58,885 nt of DNA from a bacterium (GTDB lineage: Bacteria; CLD3; SB21), in contig JAIBAF010000016.1 in NCBI GenBank assembly GCA_019695335.1, positions 1-58,885 on the forward strand, written 5' to 3'. The position numbers and the translations under genes are program-made. The notes below the pieces were generated by a model, which worked only from the letters and a program-made list of their open reading frames with translations, was not told where the DNA came from and did no database searches. Shown here in pieces: positions 26,780 to 35,422 of the stretch (position 1 is the stretch's first letter; each line of letters starts with the position of its first letter).

Positions 26780-27241
26780 ATGGCCGATCCCAAATATATT
26801 CCTGCCGGTGAACTCAGAGCTCCGGATTATCAATTGATTATTCCGAGTCTTTTGGAAAAGCTAGCCGACGTCGAATCGTTGACAGAACGAGTGGCGGATG
26901 AATTTCAGCTCAATGAAGACGACCGCGATAACCTTGCAATCGCCATTACGGAAGTGTCAAATAATGCCATCATTCACGGCAATAAATTCGATCACTCGAA
27001 AAAAGTGACGATTAGTTTTTATTTCGATCATGACGTATTGCGCGTGTATATTAAAGACGATGGCAAAGGATTCGATCCGTTGTCGATCGATAACCCTTTG
27101 GATCCGCAGAATTTATTAAAAGAAAGCGGGAGAGGCATTTTTATTTTGAAGTCTATTATGGACGAAGTCGATTTCAAAACTGGATTAAACGGCACGGAAG
27201 TCAAAATCGTCAAAAAAATTAAACGATCCGTAAATTCGTGA
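26780..27241 (+). CDS. RsbW/SpoIIAB-like anti-sigma serine kinase
   Basis: I start this at ATG 26780, behind AAGGAAA; the longer frame upstream overlaps upp and is not supported. The 153-residue HATPase_c protein has the N-box ITEVSNNAIIHGN, the G1 box DDGKGFDP and the G2 box GRGIFILK typical of RsbW/SpoIIAB kinases. Such proteins phosphorylate STAS partners and sequester a sigma factor or another target. A STAS protein is encoded at 21934 in the same run, but no sigma factor or PP2C phosphatase is visible in the window. Confidence 0.9.
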   Translation: MADPKYIPAGELRAPDYQLIIPSLLEKLADVESLTERVADEFQLNEDDRDNLAIAITEVSNNAIIHGNKFDHSKKVTISFYFDHDVLRVYIKDDGKGFDPLSIDNPLDPQNLLKESGRGIFILKSIMDEVDFKTGLNGTEVKIVKKIKRSVNS

Positions 27242-27251
27242 AAGGTATAAA

Positions 27252-27896
27252 ATGAAGACATTATTATTTTTAATGGTATTTCTGTGCCTGAGCTTAAAGC
27301 CGTTCATGGCCAGTGCACAGGATGAGAAAAAACAAGCTGTCTCCGGCCAAATTGCAGATGATGACATGTATGCCACCGGGGATGAAAAAATCAACAATTC
27401 ATGGGGATTCAATGTTCAAATCTCCACTTCGGGTTTTGTATTAGGCGGGAATCGTAATATTAAAATGGCGCCCTATACCTACCTCAGCACGGAATTGAAT
27501 ATGTTCTGGGTTAAAGGTAAAAACGAACTGGTAGATTATCTTGGAAATACTATCAATGCCGAGACGATTTTGATTTTGCCTCTTACTTTCCAGGTAAAGC
27601 GTCGCGTGTTGGGCGAAAGCCTGACCAATACGTTTCGCCCATTTATTTTAGCTGGTGCGGGCGGCGTATACGGATGGTATATCGACGGTGATTTGTCAAG
27701 AAGCGAATTGCCAGCCGATCATAAGAGCTCGCAATTTACATGGAATGCTGTCGCAGGTTTTGGCGCCGATTTTGGCAAACCGGGGCTTAGTTCGTACGGA
27801 ATGGACATCAAATACCAAGTTATGCGATTTGCAAATCATCTTGGCGAACGTAAAAATTTTGATAATTTGCAAATTGGTTTTCATATGAATTTTTAA
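27252..27896 (+). CDS. Outer-membrane beta-barrel-like protein
   Basis: This 214-residue protein has a signal peptide (LLFLMVFLCLSLKPFMASAQ). A run of short amphipathic strands follows, with many aromatic ends, such as YLSTELNMFWVKG and ILILPLTFQVKRRV. It ends in ...GFHMNF, a C-terminal phenylalanine typical of BAM-inserted barrels. The function is unknown. It starts ten bases after the RsbW-like gene, so it may be expressed with the signalling genes. Confidence 0.75.
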   Translation: MKTLLFLMVFLCLSLKPFMASAQDEKKQAVSGQIADDDMYATGDEKINNSWGFNVQISTSGFVLGGNRNIKMAPYTYLSTELNMFWVKGKNELVDYLGNTINAETILILPLTFQVKRRVLGESLTNTFRPFILAGAGGVYGWYIDGDLSRSELPADHKSSQFTWNAVAGFGADFGKPGLSSYGMDIKYQVMRFANHLGERKNFDNLQIGFHMNF

Positions 27897-27917
27897 TTTG
27901 TACGGTAACGTTTTTCG

Positions 27918-29066
27918 ATGGATGTCATTATAAAAAATAAGAAACGTGTTGTCGTCGCGATGAGCGGCGGTGTCGATAGTTCGGTTACGGCGGCGCTATT
28001 GAAAGAACAGGGATACGAAGTCATCGGAGTGACGATGAAGCTCTGGGACTATGCCGAAGTAGGTGGCGGTGAAATTAATCGCGAGAGCGGCTGTTGTTCA
28101 ATCGATACTATTCATGATGCACGGATGGTATGTGCGCAATTAGACGCGCCGCATTATGTTTGGAATCTCAGTGAGGAATTCGGACGCGCAGTTATCGATA
28201 ATTTCGTCAATGAATATCTTGAAGGACGTACGCCCAATCCTTGCGTTATGTGTAACAAGCACATCAAATGGGGAACGTTTCTGACGAAAGCCAAACACCT
28301 CGACGCCGATTATGTCGCAACGGGGCACTATGCGCGTTCGGTGTATGATGAGCGTCTTCAGAAATTTACGCTTCGTAAAAGTTACAATCTGAAAAAAGAC
28401 CAATCATACGCCTTATGGGGTATTCGTCAAAAAGCCCTGGCCATGACGCTGTTTCCTGTCGGTGAAATGACAAAAGATGAAGTACGTACGTATGGAGAAA
28501 AAATCGGTTTGCGTACGGCCAAAAAACGCGAAAGCCAGGAGATTTGTTTTATTACCGACAACAACTACAATCGCTTTTTAAAAGAAAAAGTCAAAAACCT
28601 TTCTGAAAATCTCGCTCACGGGCAAATCAAAACGCTCGACGGCAAAACCGTCGGTGAGCATGATGGTTATGCATTCTATACCATCGGCCAGCGCCGCGGC
28701 GTCGGCGTCGCGATGAATGAACCGGTGTACGTTACCAGTATTAATGCCAAGGACAATGTGATTCATGTCGGTCGGAAGGACGATTTATTGGCACAGGGAT
28801 TGACCGCGCGGGAAGTAAACCTCATACGGCATGATTCCATTGAAGACGATATTCCTGTTACGGCTAAAATCAGGTATAATGATATCGGTCACGACGGGAT
28901 AATGACAGCACGCGATAATGGCGATATCCAAATCATTTTTGACGAAGCTCAACGAGCCATCACTCCCGGCCAGTCGGTAGTGTTTTATAATGATGACGAG
29001 GTTTTGGGAGGTGGGGTCATTGACCAGGTGATTAAAAATGTTTCTCACGAATTAGTCATTGCGTAA
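27918..29066 (+). CDS. mnmA: tRNA-specific 2-thiouridylase MnmA
   Basis: This 382-residue enzyme adds sulfur to U34 of tRNA-Lys, -Glu and -Gln. The PP-loop VVVAMSGGVDSSVTAALL is at residues 11-28, and the first catalytic cysteine is in PNPCVMCNKHIKWG. The second is in RESQEICFI, followed by FYTIGQRRGVGV and the C-terminal beta-barrel. A few residues precede the usual start. The sulfur donor gene is not adjacent. It is 21 bases after the beta-barrel gene and 47 before panB. Confidence 0.97.
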   Translation: MDVIIKNKKRVVVAMSGGVDSSVTAALLKEQGYEVIGVTMKLWDYAEVGGGEINRESGCCSIDTIHDARMVCAQLDAPHYVWNLSEEFGRAVIDNFVNEYLEGRTPNPCVMCNKHIKWGTFLTKAKHLDADYVATGHYARSVYDERLQKFTLRKSYNLKKDQSYALWGIRQKALAMTLFPVGEMTKDEVRTYGEKIGLRTAKKRESQEICFITDNNYNRFLKEKVKNLSENLAHGQIKTLDGKTVGEHDGYAFYTIGQRRGVGVAMNEPVYVTSINAKDNVIHVGRKDDLLAQGLTAREVNLIRHDSIEDDIPVTAKIRYNDIGHDGIMTARDNGDIQIIFDEAQRAITPGQSVVFYNDDEVLGGGVIDQVIKNVSHELVIA

Positions 29067-29113
29067 GCTCGAATCGATGTTTTTTAAATAGCTTTCCTAC
29101 TTCAATTGCATTC

Positions 29114-29929
29114 ATGTCTACACACAAGTCTATCAACAAAATTACTACCGAACAGCTTCGAAAAATGAAGCAAGCCGGTGAAAAAATCGCAAGCCTTACG
29201 GCTTATGATTTTACAATGGCGGAATTGCTTGATGATGCCGAGATCGATCTGATCATTGTCGGGGATTCAGCCAGCATGGTATTTGCCGGTAATGAGACAA
29301 CGCTTCCGGTGACCATGGAGGAGATGCTTTATCATGTTCGTGTTGTTGCAAAAGCTGTCAAGCGCGGTCTAGTTATTGCCGATATGCCGTTCATGAGTTA
29401 CCAGATCAATACGGACGAAGCGTTGAGAAATGCCGGGAGATTTATGCAGGAAGCGCATGCTGAAGGCGTTAAACTCGAAGGCGGGTTGGAATTTTTGCCA
29501 ACCATTAAGCGGCTTGTGGAAGTCGGTATTCCTGTAATGGGGCATCTTGGTCTGACTCCTCAGTCGATTCATCAATTTGGGACTTATCGTACACGCGGTG
29601 TCTCAGGCTCAGAAGCAGATAAGATTTTGTACGATGCAAAAACATTGGAAGATGCCGGCGTATTTGCGATGGTGCTCGAAAAAATTCCAGCCGAACTTGG
29701 AAAGAAAATCAGTGAATCTCTGTCAATACCTACCATCGGAATCGGAGCCGGTCCTTATTGCGACGGACAAGTATTGGTAAGCTACGATATGTTAGGCCTC
29801 TATGATAAGTTCCATCCCCGATTTGTTCGAAAATATGCCGAATTGGGTTCTGCTATGCGAGAAGCTTTCAAAGCCTATCGTGATGACGTCAAAGGGCGGC
29901 AATTTCCAACCGATAAAGAATCGTACTAG
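29114..29929 (+). CDS. panB: 3-methyl-2-oxobutanoate hydroxymethyltransferase
   Basis: This 271-residue TIM-barrel enzyme makes ketopantoate for pantothenate and coenzyme A. Visible motifs are ASLTAYDFTMAELLDDAEIDLIIVGDSASMV, ADMPFMSY, KLEGG, GHLGLTPQS, VLEKIP and GIGAGPYCDGQVLV. These include the conserved Asp/Glu metal and base residues. panC and panD are not in the window. It is the last gene of the run begun at 21934 and converges with the zinc-ribbon gene downstream. Confidence 0.97.
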   Translation: MSTHKSINKITTEQLRKMKQAGEKIASLTAYDFTMAELLDDAEIDLIIVGDSASMVFAGNETTLPVTMEEMLYHVRVVAKAVKRGLVIADMPFMSYQINTDEALRNAGRFMQEAHAEGVKLEGGLEFLPTIKRLVEVGIPVMGHLGLTPQSIHQFGTYRTRGVSGSEADKILYDAKTLEDAGVFAMVLEKIPAELGKKISESLSIPTIGIGAGPYCDGQVLVSYDMLGLYDKFHPRFVRKYAELGSAMREAFKAYRDDVKGRQFPTDKESY

Positions 29930-29936
29930 AACTACG

Positions 29937-30374
29937 TTACTGCAAATTCCGGACATCTCGGAACCACTGAAAAAACCACGTTGATACGGTTACACCCAGA
30001 ATAATCATCAGCCCGCCGACCGATACCGAAATCCACCCGCACCAAATTGCAAATGAAGCGTATTTCTCTCCAGATGACGAATACTTTTTTTTGTCTTTGA
30101 TGGCTTTCATTTCGCTATAACCCATAAACATACTGATTAAACCGGGCAAAGGCGAGCATACGGTCAGCGTCATCGATACCATCAAAATCATCGCAATAAT
30201 AGCCGTAACTGCAGCTACTTTTGCGCGCAGGGATGCTGAATGGTCTTCGATACGGGTGATAGTATCTTTGGGATAATCATACTGCCGTTTTGGGGGAGGA
30301 AAACGGTATTCGCATCGCGAACATTGTACGGCCTCATCCGGATTATTGGTCGTGCATTCCGGACACATTTTCAT
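29937..30374 (-). CDS. Zinc-ribbon DUF4190-like membrane protein
   Basis: From ATG 30374 the protein has 145 residues: a zinc ribbon CPECTTNNPDEAVQCSRC, a proline/charged linker and two hydrophobic segments. The second ends in a short cytoplasmic-looking tail. This resembles DUF4190 small membrane proteins. A longer frame starting at 30464 would overlap the preceding gene and is not supported. It is 22 bases downstream of a similar zinc-ribbon gene, suggesting duplication. Function unknown. Confidence 0.7.
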   Translation of the reverse strand: MKMCPECTTNNPDEAVQCSRCEYRFPPPKRQYDYPKDTITRIEDHSASLRAKVAAVTAIIAMILMVSMTLTVCSPLPGLISMFMGYSEMKAIKDKKKYSSSGEKYASFAIWCGWISVSVGGLMIILGVTVSTWFFQWFRDVRNLQ

Positions 30375-30396
30375 AAACGGAGTTCTTTCGCTGATG

Positions 30397-30804
30397 TTAG
30401 CGGAAACCGCCGAAACCGATGGCCAGAACGATAATAGCGATGTAGGCAATCCAGAATAATCCACACGCTATGGTTCCGATCCAACCTGTCCACATTCCGA
30501 TTTGCGCAAGTGTTTTTCCTGCCTCAGGCGCACTACCATTGCGAATAGCATTAAGTTCCTGATTGGCTAATACTATTCCCGCAATGCCGGTGACCGGACC
30601 GCACGAAAAAACTATAGATAACAATCCAAGGATGAGGGCGGCAATGGCGCGGCCGCTGGCACTTTGGGGCGTTACATTAGCTTGAGGCGGAGGAATAGAG
30701 GTGGCAACTTCTGAAGATGTTTTTTTCTCGAGCGAAGAACCGCAATTGATACAAAAAGTGGCTGCATCGCTATTCTGTGTTCCGCAATTCGAACAGGGGT
30801 TCAT
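30397..30804 (-). CDS. Zinc-ribbon DUF4190 membrane protein
   Basis: This 135-residue protein starts NPCSNCGTQNSDAATFCINCG, a double-CxxC zinc ribbon, followed by a Ser/Pro-rich linker. Two membrane segments come next, with the DUF4190 pattern IAALILGLLSIVFSCGPVTGIAGIVLANQELNAI. DUF4190 proteins are common membrane proteins without known function. It leads a pair with the shorter homolog at 29937. No promoter was recognised in the 36-base gap from the acyl-CoA dehydrogenase. Confidence 0.82.
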   Translation of the reverse strand: MNPCSNCGTQNSDAATFCINCGSSLEKKTSSEVATSIPPPQANVTPQSASGRAIAALILGLLSIVFSCGPVTGIAGIVLANQELNAIRNGSAPEAGKTLAQIGMWTGWIGTIACGLFWIAYIAIIVLAIGFGGFR

Positions 30805-30840
30805 AATTATTTTTCCCGACGAGATTAAAAGATTTAAAAT

Positions 30841-32013
30841 TTACTTGTACGCCGGAATTCCTGTTACACTTTCACCGATGATGAGTGTGTGAATGTCGTG
30901 CGTTCCTTCATAGGTTTTAACCGACTCAAGATTCATCATATGGCGAATTACCGGGTATTCATCGATAATACCATTCGCGCCGTGGATATCTCTGGCCATA
31001 CGGGCAATTTCAAGTGCGATATAGACGTTGTTACGTTTGGCCATCGATACTTGATTAAATTTCATTATGTTTTTGTCTTTAAGACGTCCTAATTGTAATA
31101 CAAGCAACTGGCCTTTGGTAATTTCTGTAATCATATAGGCGAGCTTTTCCTGGATCAATTGAAAACCCGCAATCGGTTTGTCGAATTGAATGCGTTCTTT
31201 AGCATATTTCAATGACGCTTCATAACAGGCCATAGCTGCTCCAAGGGCTCCCCAGGCAATGCCATACCGGGCTTGTGTTAAACACCCAAGGGGAGCTTTG
31301 AGACCTTCGCCATTGGGTAGAATATTGGACTCAGGAATACGAACATCCTGTAGCACTAATTCGCTGGTTACCGAAGCGCGCAGTGAAAATTTGCCTTTCA
31401 TTTCCGGAGCGGAAAATCCCGGCGTTCCTTTTTCGACAAGAAAGCCCCGAATGACGCCGTCCAATTTAGCCCAAACTACGGCGATATCAGAGATCGTCCC
31501 GTTGGTAATCCACATTTTGGCGCCATTGAGGATATAGTGTTTTCCGTCTTTGACAGCACGTGTTTTCATACCGCCAGGATCGGATCCGTGATCGGGCTCG
31601 GTCAAGCCGAAACAACCGATTTTTTCACCTTTGGCTAATTTCGGCAGCCAGGTACGTCTTTGTTCTTCAGATCCGTAAGCATAAATCGGATACATGACCA
31701 AAGCGCCTTGAACGGAAGCAAAACTGCGTACGCCGCTATCTCCACGTTCCAATTCCTGCATGATCAATCCGTACGCGACATTGTTCATACCGGCGCATCC
31801 ATATTCTTCAGGTAAATTAGCTCCAAATACACCTAACTCTGCCATATGACCGACAAGATTCATCGGAAATGTGCCGTTGCGATTATGCTCTTCGATTATA
31901 GGAATGATTTGATCATCAACAAATTCGCGTACGGTATCACGGGTCAATTTCTCTTCATCGGACAAGAGCGAATCCATATCAAAGTAATCCGCTCCTTTGG
32001 TCTTTACAGCCAT
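30841..32013 (-). CDS. Acyl-CoA dehydrogenase, glutaryl-CoA dehydrogenase-like
   Basis: The ATG at 32013 follows AAGGAG and gives 390 residues; an upstream start adds 11 unsupported residues. The flavoenzyme contains GCFGLTEPDHGSDPGGMKTRA and ITNGTISDIAVVWAKL (FAD and substrate loops). Near the end is YEGTHDIHTLIIG, whose Glu is the catalytic base in glutaryl-CoA dehydrogenase. It likely oxidises an acyl-CoA, possibly glutaryl-CoA from lysine or tryptophan breakdown. No ETF or thiolase gene is adjacent, so the substrate is inferred from sequence pattern alone. Confidence 0.92.
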   Translation of the reverse strand: MAVKTKGADYFDMDSLLSDEEKLTRDTVREFVDDQIIPIIEEHNRNGTFPMNLVGHMAELGVFGANLPEEYGCAGMNNVAYGLIMQELERGDSGVRSFASVQGALVMYPIYAYGSEEQRRTWLPKLAKGEKIGCFGLTEPDHGSDPGGMKTRAVKDGKHYILNGAKMWITNGTISDIAVVWAKLDGVIRGFLVEKGTPGFSAPEMKGKFSLRASVTSELVLQDVRIPESNILPNGEGLKAPLGCLTQARYGIAWGALGAAMACYEASLKYAKERIQFDKPIAGFQLIQEKLAYMITEITKGQLLVLQLGRLKDKNIMKFNQVSMAKRNNVYIALEIARMARDIHGANGIIDEYPVIRHMMNLESVKTYEGTHDIHTLIIGESVTGIPAYK

Positions 32014-32043
32014 AGTAACTCCTTCATCACAGTATAAAATAAA

Positions 32044-32078
32044 CAATCTTCAGCTTACGCGCAGCAAGCTGAAGATTA
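32044..32078 (-). terminator. Terminator-like hairpin after the outer-membrane gene
   Basis: AATCTTCAGCTT (32045-32056) pairs with AAGCTGAAGATT (32066-32077). On the minus strand it is followed by GTTTATTTTAT, a weak U-rich tail. It lies between the 32104 gene and the acyl-CoA dehydrogenase and could end the former transcript. Confidence 0.65.
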
Positions 32079-32103
32079 AAAAAATAAAACGCATCGGATA
32101 AAA

Positions 32104-32652
32104 TTACAATAAACTAAAATTAGCGCCAACCACTAAAGAGTATGTTGTTTTAGCTTTTGACGCAAACTTAATACTGGTACCTGTACCTTCAGTCTCATTA
32201 AAATTTTGGACGTCAAGTCGAATCATTTTTGCTACACCAAAAATTTCAATGGGTCCTAATCCTGCTTTGCCGCCAATCTGCACGTTAAAACCTTTATTAG
32301 AAGGATTTTTTGCAGTAGCAGCACCGAAAGTGCGGTTATCGGCTTTTACGCCTTGGATTACATAGCCGCCGCCTATGAACATTTTGGCGACTGCGAGGCC
32401 ATAAATTTCATATTGGCCGTCGATATTGATTGTATGAAATTTCGCATCATCGCCGGCAGTGTATTCATAGTTCGGAACCAAAGTGAATTTTGAAATTCCA
32501 ATATATGCCTGGCCGCCAAAAAAGAAATCACCATTTTCCGTATTTGATCCTGCGCGGGCGCCAAATCCTAAATTCGCAAACGGAATTTGCGCTGATGCGC
32601 TTGTTACAGAAAACAAGGTAAGGATTGACAAAATTGTAACCGCTTTTTTCAT
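32104..32652 (-). CDS. Small outer-membrane beta-barrel protein
   Basis: The ATG at 32652 follows GGAGG and gives 182 residues with a signal peptide ending in SVTSASAQ. The rest is a set of alternating strands rich in Gly and aromatics (GFGARAGSNTENGDFFFGGQAYIG, FTLVPNYEYTAGDD), consistent with an eight-strand barrel of the OmpA/OmpW-like size class. It ends VVGANFSLL. No enzyme motif was seen. A perfect 14-base palindrome lies just upstream. It sits alone between two convergently oriented transcription features. Confidence 0.75.
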   Translation of the reverse strand: MKKAVTILSILTLFSVTSASAQIPFANLGFGARAGSNTENGDFFFGGQAYIGISKFTLVPNYEYTAGDDAKFHTINIDGQYEIYGLAVAKMFIGGGYVIQGVKADNRTFGAATAKNPSNKGFNVQIGGKAGLGPIEIFGVAKMIRLDVQNFNETEGTGTSIKFASKAKTTYSLVVGANFSLL

Positions 32653-32677
32653 AATATTGTCCTCCAAAAAAAATGAT

Positions 32678-32691
32678 ATTGAATATTCAAT
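32678..32691. repeat. 14-base palindrome upstream of the outer-membrane gene
   Basis: ATTGAATATTCAAT reads the same on both strands and lies 26 bases before the 32652 start codon, between it and the GH57 gene end. It might be an operator or a chance AT-rich palindrome. Confidence 0.3.
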
Positions 32692-32741
32692 TCGTCACGT
32701 AAACTAATGCAAATTCGCCTAAAAAGCAATCACTCAAAACG

Positions 32742-34481
32742 TCAGCTTGTTTCCGGCAAAAACCATTTGAAATCGATTCTGTTTTCATCAAAAATGAAAT
32801 CTTTTTCACGAATTTCATGAAGGTAAGTAATTTCATGGTCGGACAAAACATGTCCTGAAGCCTTTTTTTCACACAGCGAAGACAACTGAATAAAATGATG
32901 ATGGTGTTCTGAAAATCGCTTGATAGAATAGTCGTTTGCCGATTGCGTGCTGATAAGAAATTGCCAATCGGAAGATTCCAGTAAGAAAAGCTCGCGAACC
33001 ATTTGATGTAAAATCATTTGGATTTCAGAGTCGGTAGACTGGCTGTAACGTTCAATCCAAGCCTGCAATTTTACTTCATCATTGTATATAAATTCCCACA
33101 TCCAGTCAACGTCCCGATTAAACCACACAAAATGATTTCCTCCGGCGCCCCACGAACCTTCAGGAATAGCGATGATCTTTTCAGGCGGATGGGTGTCAAT
33201 CACTTCAGAGCAGTTCGTAACGTTAATTTCTGGTTCATTTAACAGACGTTCAAAAATTTTTTTAAGAAAAGCAGGGCCTTCAAACCACCAATGTCCGAAC
33301 AATTCTGAATCAAAAGGAGCCGTCAGCGTGCCTTCATACCCATGAGCTGTTTTGAAATTTTTCAAAGCCGTTTTTATGGATTGCACGAAATGATCGGCAT
33401 CCAGATTAAGTGCATTGTCAATGCGTTCGGGTTCATAGTGAACTTTCTGGCCGAGATCGGCATTAATGCTGGTCACCCGCCAATAGCGATGTCCGCTTTG
33501 ATGGTGTTTTTTGTGGAAATCGAGATACCATTCGCCGCCGGGATAACCTTGTTCACTGCTCCAGACCTGCATGGAAGTTTCGACGTCGCGTGCAAAAATT
33601 GACACGGGCTGTGCCTTTGATTCGTACGATGACTTTACGCCGTAAACTTCGTATACGGTATGTGAACCGTCAGGCGCTGATTTGAATTGGTTTTCCTTCT
33701 CTAGTTGCTGCATCAATTTCCGCAAGTTTTCAAAACGTCCCATGTAAATACCGACGGCTTTGCCGCCTTGAACGAGCGATGAATCGACGATAAAAAATTG
33801 AATATGATTTTCGTCAAGAATTTCTTCGACACCTTTGCGTAAAGCCGGTTCTTGTCCCAATGAGGATGCTATAGGCGCTTTCCAGAAATAGCGCGGGCGA
33901 TAGGCGCATTCCGGCAACCATATTCCGCGAGGTTTGACATGGAAGTGTTTTTCGTGGGTTGTGGCCGCCATCTTAATCTGAGCGTGTATGTTCGAGTCTT
34001 TTCCTAACAGGGGAAAATAGCCATGCGTCGCGCCACACGTGATGATATCGAAACAGCCGCGTTCCTGCAATGATCGGAATGCTCCGATCAAATCGCGGCG
34101 ATACTTTACAATAAAATCATTTTTGATGTTGGTGTAGAAATTTTTCCAAAATTCAGCTAAAGAAACCAAATTGTGCTCGTTTGGTGAATCCGGAAATGAC
34201 GTCGCATCCTGTTCGGCGCGCATGATTTCTTCATCCAGAAATTTTTCGAATTCACCGATAAAGACAGGATGAGTTAACTGTTCGGCCAAAACCGGCGTAA
34301 CGCTAATGGTAAGCTTCGGCTTTTTTCCTTCAGCAAGAAGTTCATTGAAAACATTGAGAAGGGGAATATAAGTTTCTGAGGCGGCTTCGAAAAGCCATTC
34401 CATACCATGCGGCCATTTGCCGTGATGGATGACAAAAGGCAAGTGTGAGTGCAACACGAGTACGAAATTTCCGAGCGACAT
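32742..34481 (-). CDS. GH57 1,4-alpha-glucan branching enzyme-like
   Basis: The ATG at 34481, behind TTGAGGA, gives 579 residues. Family GH57 motifs are all present: VLVLHSHLPFV (residues 7-17), CGATHGYFPLL, WLPECAYRP with the nucleophile Glu, and APFDSELFGHWWFEG with the acid/base Asp. The C-terminal helical domain is present. GH57 branching enzymes form alpha-1,6 branches in glycogen. No glgA or glgP lies adjacent. Its promoter is divergent from the surface-protein operon. Confidence 0.93.
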   Translation of the reverse strand: MSLGNFVLVLHSHLPFVIHHGKWPHGMEWLFEAASETYIPLLNVFNELLAEGKKPKLTISVTPVLAEQLTHPVFIGEFEKFLDEEIMRAEQDATSFPDSPNEHNLVSLAEFWKNFYTNIKNDFIVKYRRDLIGAFRSLQERGCFDIITCGATHGYFPLLGKDSNIHAQIKMAATTHEKHFHVKPRGIWLPECAYRPRYFWKAPIASSLGQEPALRKGVEEILDENHIQFFIVDSSLVQGGKAVGIYMGRFENLRKLMQQLEKENQFKSAPDGSHTVYEVYGVKSSYESKAQPVSIFARDVETSMQVWSSEQGYPGGEWYLDFHKKHHQSGHRYWRVTSINADLGQKVHYEPERIDNALNLDADHFVQSIKTALKNFKTAHGYEGTLTAPFDSELFGHWWFEGPAFLKKIFERLLNEPEINVTNCSEVIDTHPPEKIIAIPEGSWGAGGNHFVWFNRDVDWMWEFIYNDEVKLQAWIERYSQSTDSEIQMILHQMVRELFLLESSDWQFLISTQSANDYSIKRFSEHHHHFIQLSSLCEKKASGHVLSDHEITYLHEIREKDFIFDENRIDFKWFLPETS

Positions 34482-34544
34482 GATATCCTCAAGATAGAAA
34501 AATTGGGTGCAAAGGCGAGAGCCGATTGCCAAAATCGGCGATCG

Positions 34545-34573
34545 AATATAGACAAGTTTACAAGGGGAATCAA
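34545..34573 (-). promoter_or_regulatory. Sigma70-type promoter for the GH57 gene
   Basis: On the minus strand TTGATT (plus 34568-34573), 17 bases, TATATT (plus 34545-34550). The leader to the GH57 start would be about 55 bases. It is back-to-back with the promoter at 34593. Confidence 0.65.
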
Positions 34574-34592
34574 GAAATTTGTCACTCCTTCA

Positions 34593-34621
34593 TTGACAAA
34601 AGAACGCTGTTTATCTATATT
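34593..34621 (+). promoter_or_regulatory. Sigma70-type promoter for the surface-protein operon
   Basis: TTGACA (34593-34598), exactly 17 bases, TATATT (34616-34621). Initiation would be near 34628, about 42 bases before the lipoprotein start at 34670. Confidence 0.8.
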
Positions 34622-34669
34622 AATCGCGTTTAATTAAACACCATTATTTGCCTATCAACATTTTTTTTA

Positions 34670-35419
34670 ATGCGTAATTTTGTCTGGTTGTTTGTTGGAT
34701 TACTGACTGCTTGCGGTGAATTGTCCAATGACCCGTTGAATGAGCCTCCCGTAATTCTATCGATACAAGCGCCTGCGTTTGTGAGTGCTTCCGATACCAT
34801 TTTCGTGTATATCTATGATCGTGAATCCGATACGTTGTCCGTTTCGGCATCGATAACCACTTCTTCGGGGAATACCGTATCGTCGGCTTTTTCGAAAAAT
34901 TTTACCGATGACGGTTTAAACGGCGATCATACAGGATACGATGGTGTTTTTACGGCAATTCTGAATTCCACCGCATTACAGCAACAGCAGACATCAGAAT
35001 TTAACTGCTCGATAACTCCGTCCGAACGCGGTAAAAATTCGGGTGAAACAGTTCACATCAAAATACTTCAAAATCCGGACAACGGACATCCTCCCGTTAT
35101 AAGCAATTTGATAATTCCCGATACAGTTTATATTTCAACTGAAACTGAATTTAAAATCAGTGTATCGGTTGCCGATCAGGAGGGTTTATCCGACATAGCA
35201 TCCGTCACACGCGTCAATGTAACGCTTAGTGGTCAACCGCGACCGCTTAATGACGACGGTTTAAATGGCGATGCACAGGCAGGCGACGGAATTTATACGG
35301 AAACCGTTTCAGTTAACCCGCCTCCGGCACTCGGCAAATATTTATTCAGGGTAAAAGCACTCGATAAGTCGGGTTTGGAAAGCAATTCGCTCGAAAAAGA
35401 AATTGTTATAACGAATTAA
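34670..35419 (+). CDS. Lipoprotein with two Ca-binding-like beta domains
   Basis: This 249-residue protein has a lipobox LLTAC with lipidation Cys15. Two Ig-like beta domains follow, each ending in an Asp-rich loop: DDGLNGDHTGYDGVFT in the first and DDGLNGDAQAGDGIYT in the second. Such DDGxxGDxxxGDGxY loops are common in choice-of-anchor and cadherin-like repeats and may bind calcium. The function is not known. It is the first gene of a three-gene operon with a secreted beta-propeller-like protein and a PorV-like protein. Confidence 0.83.
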   Translation: MRNFVWLFVGLLTACGELSNDPLNEPPVILSIQAPAFVSASDTIFVYIYDRESDTLSVSASITTSSGNTVSSAFSKNFTDDGLNGDHTGYDGVFTAILNSTALQQQQTSEFNCSITPSERGKNSGETVHIKILQNPDNGHPPVISNLIIPDTVYISTETEFKISVSVADQEGLSDIASVTRVNVTLSGQPRPLNDDGLNGDAQAGDGIYTETVSVNPPPALGKYLFRVKALDKSGLESNSLEKEIVITN

Positions 35420-35422
35420 AGC

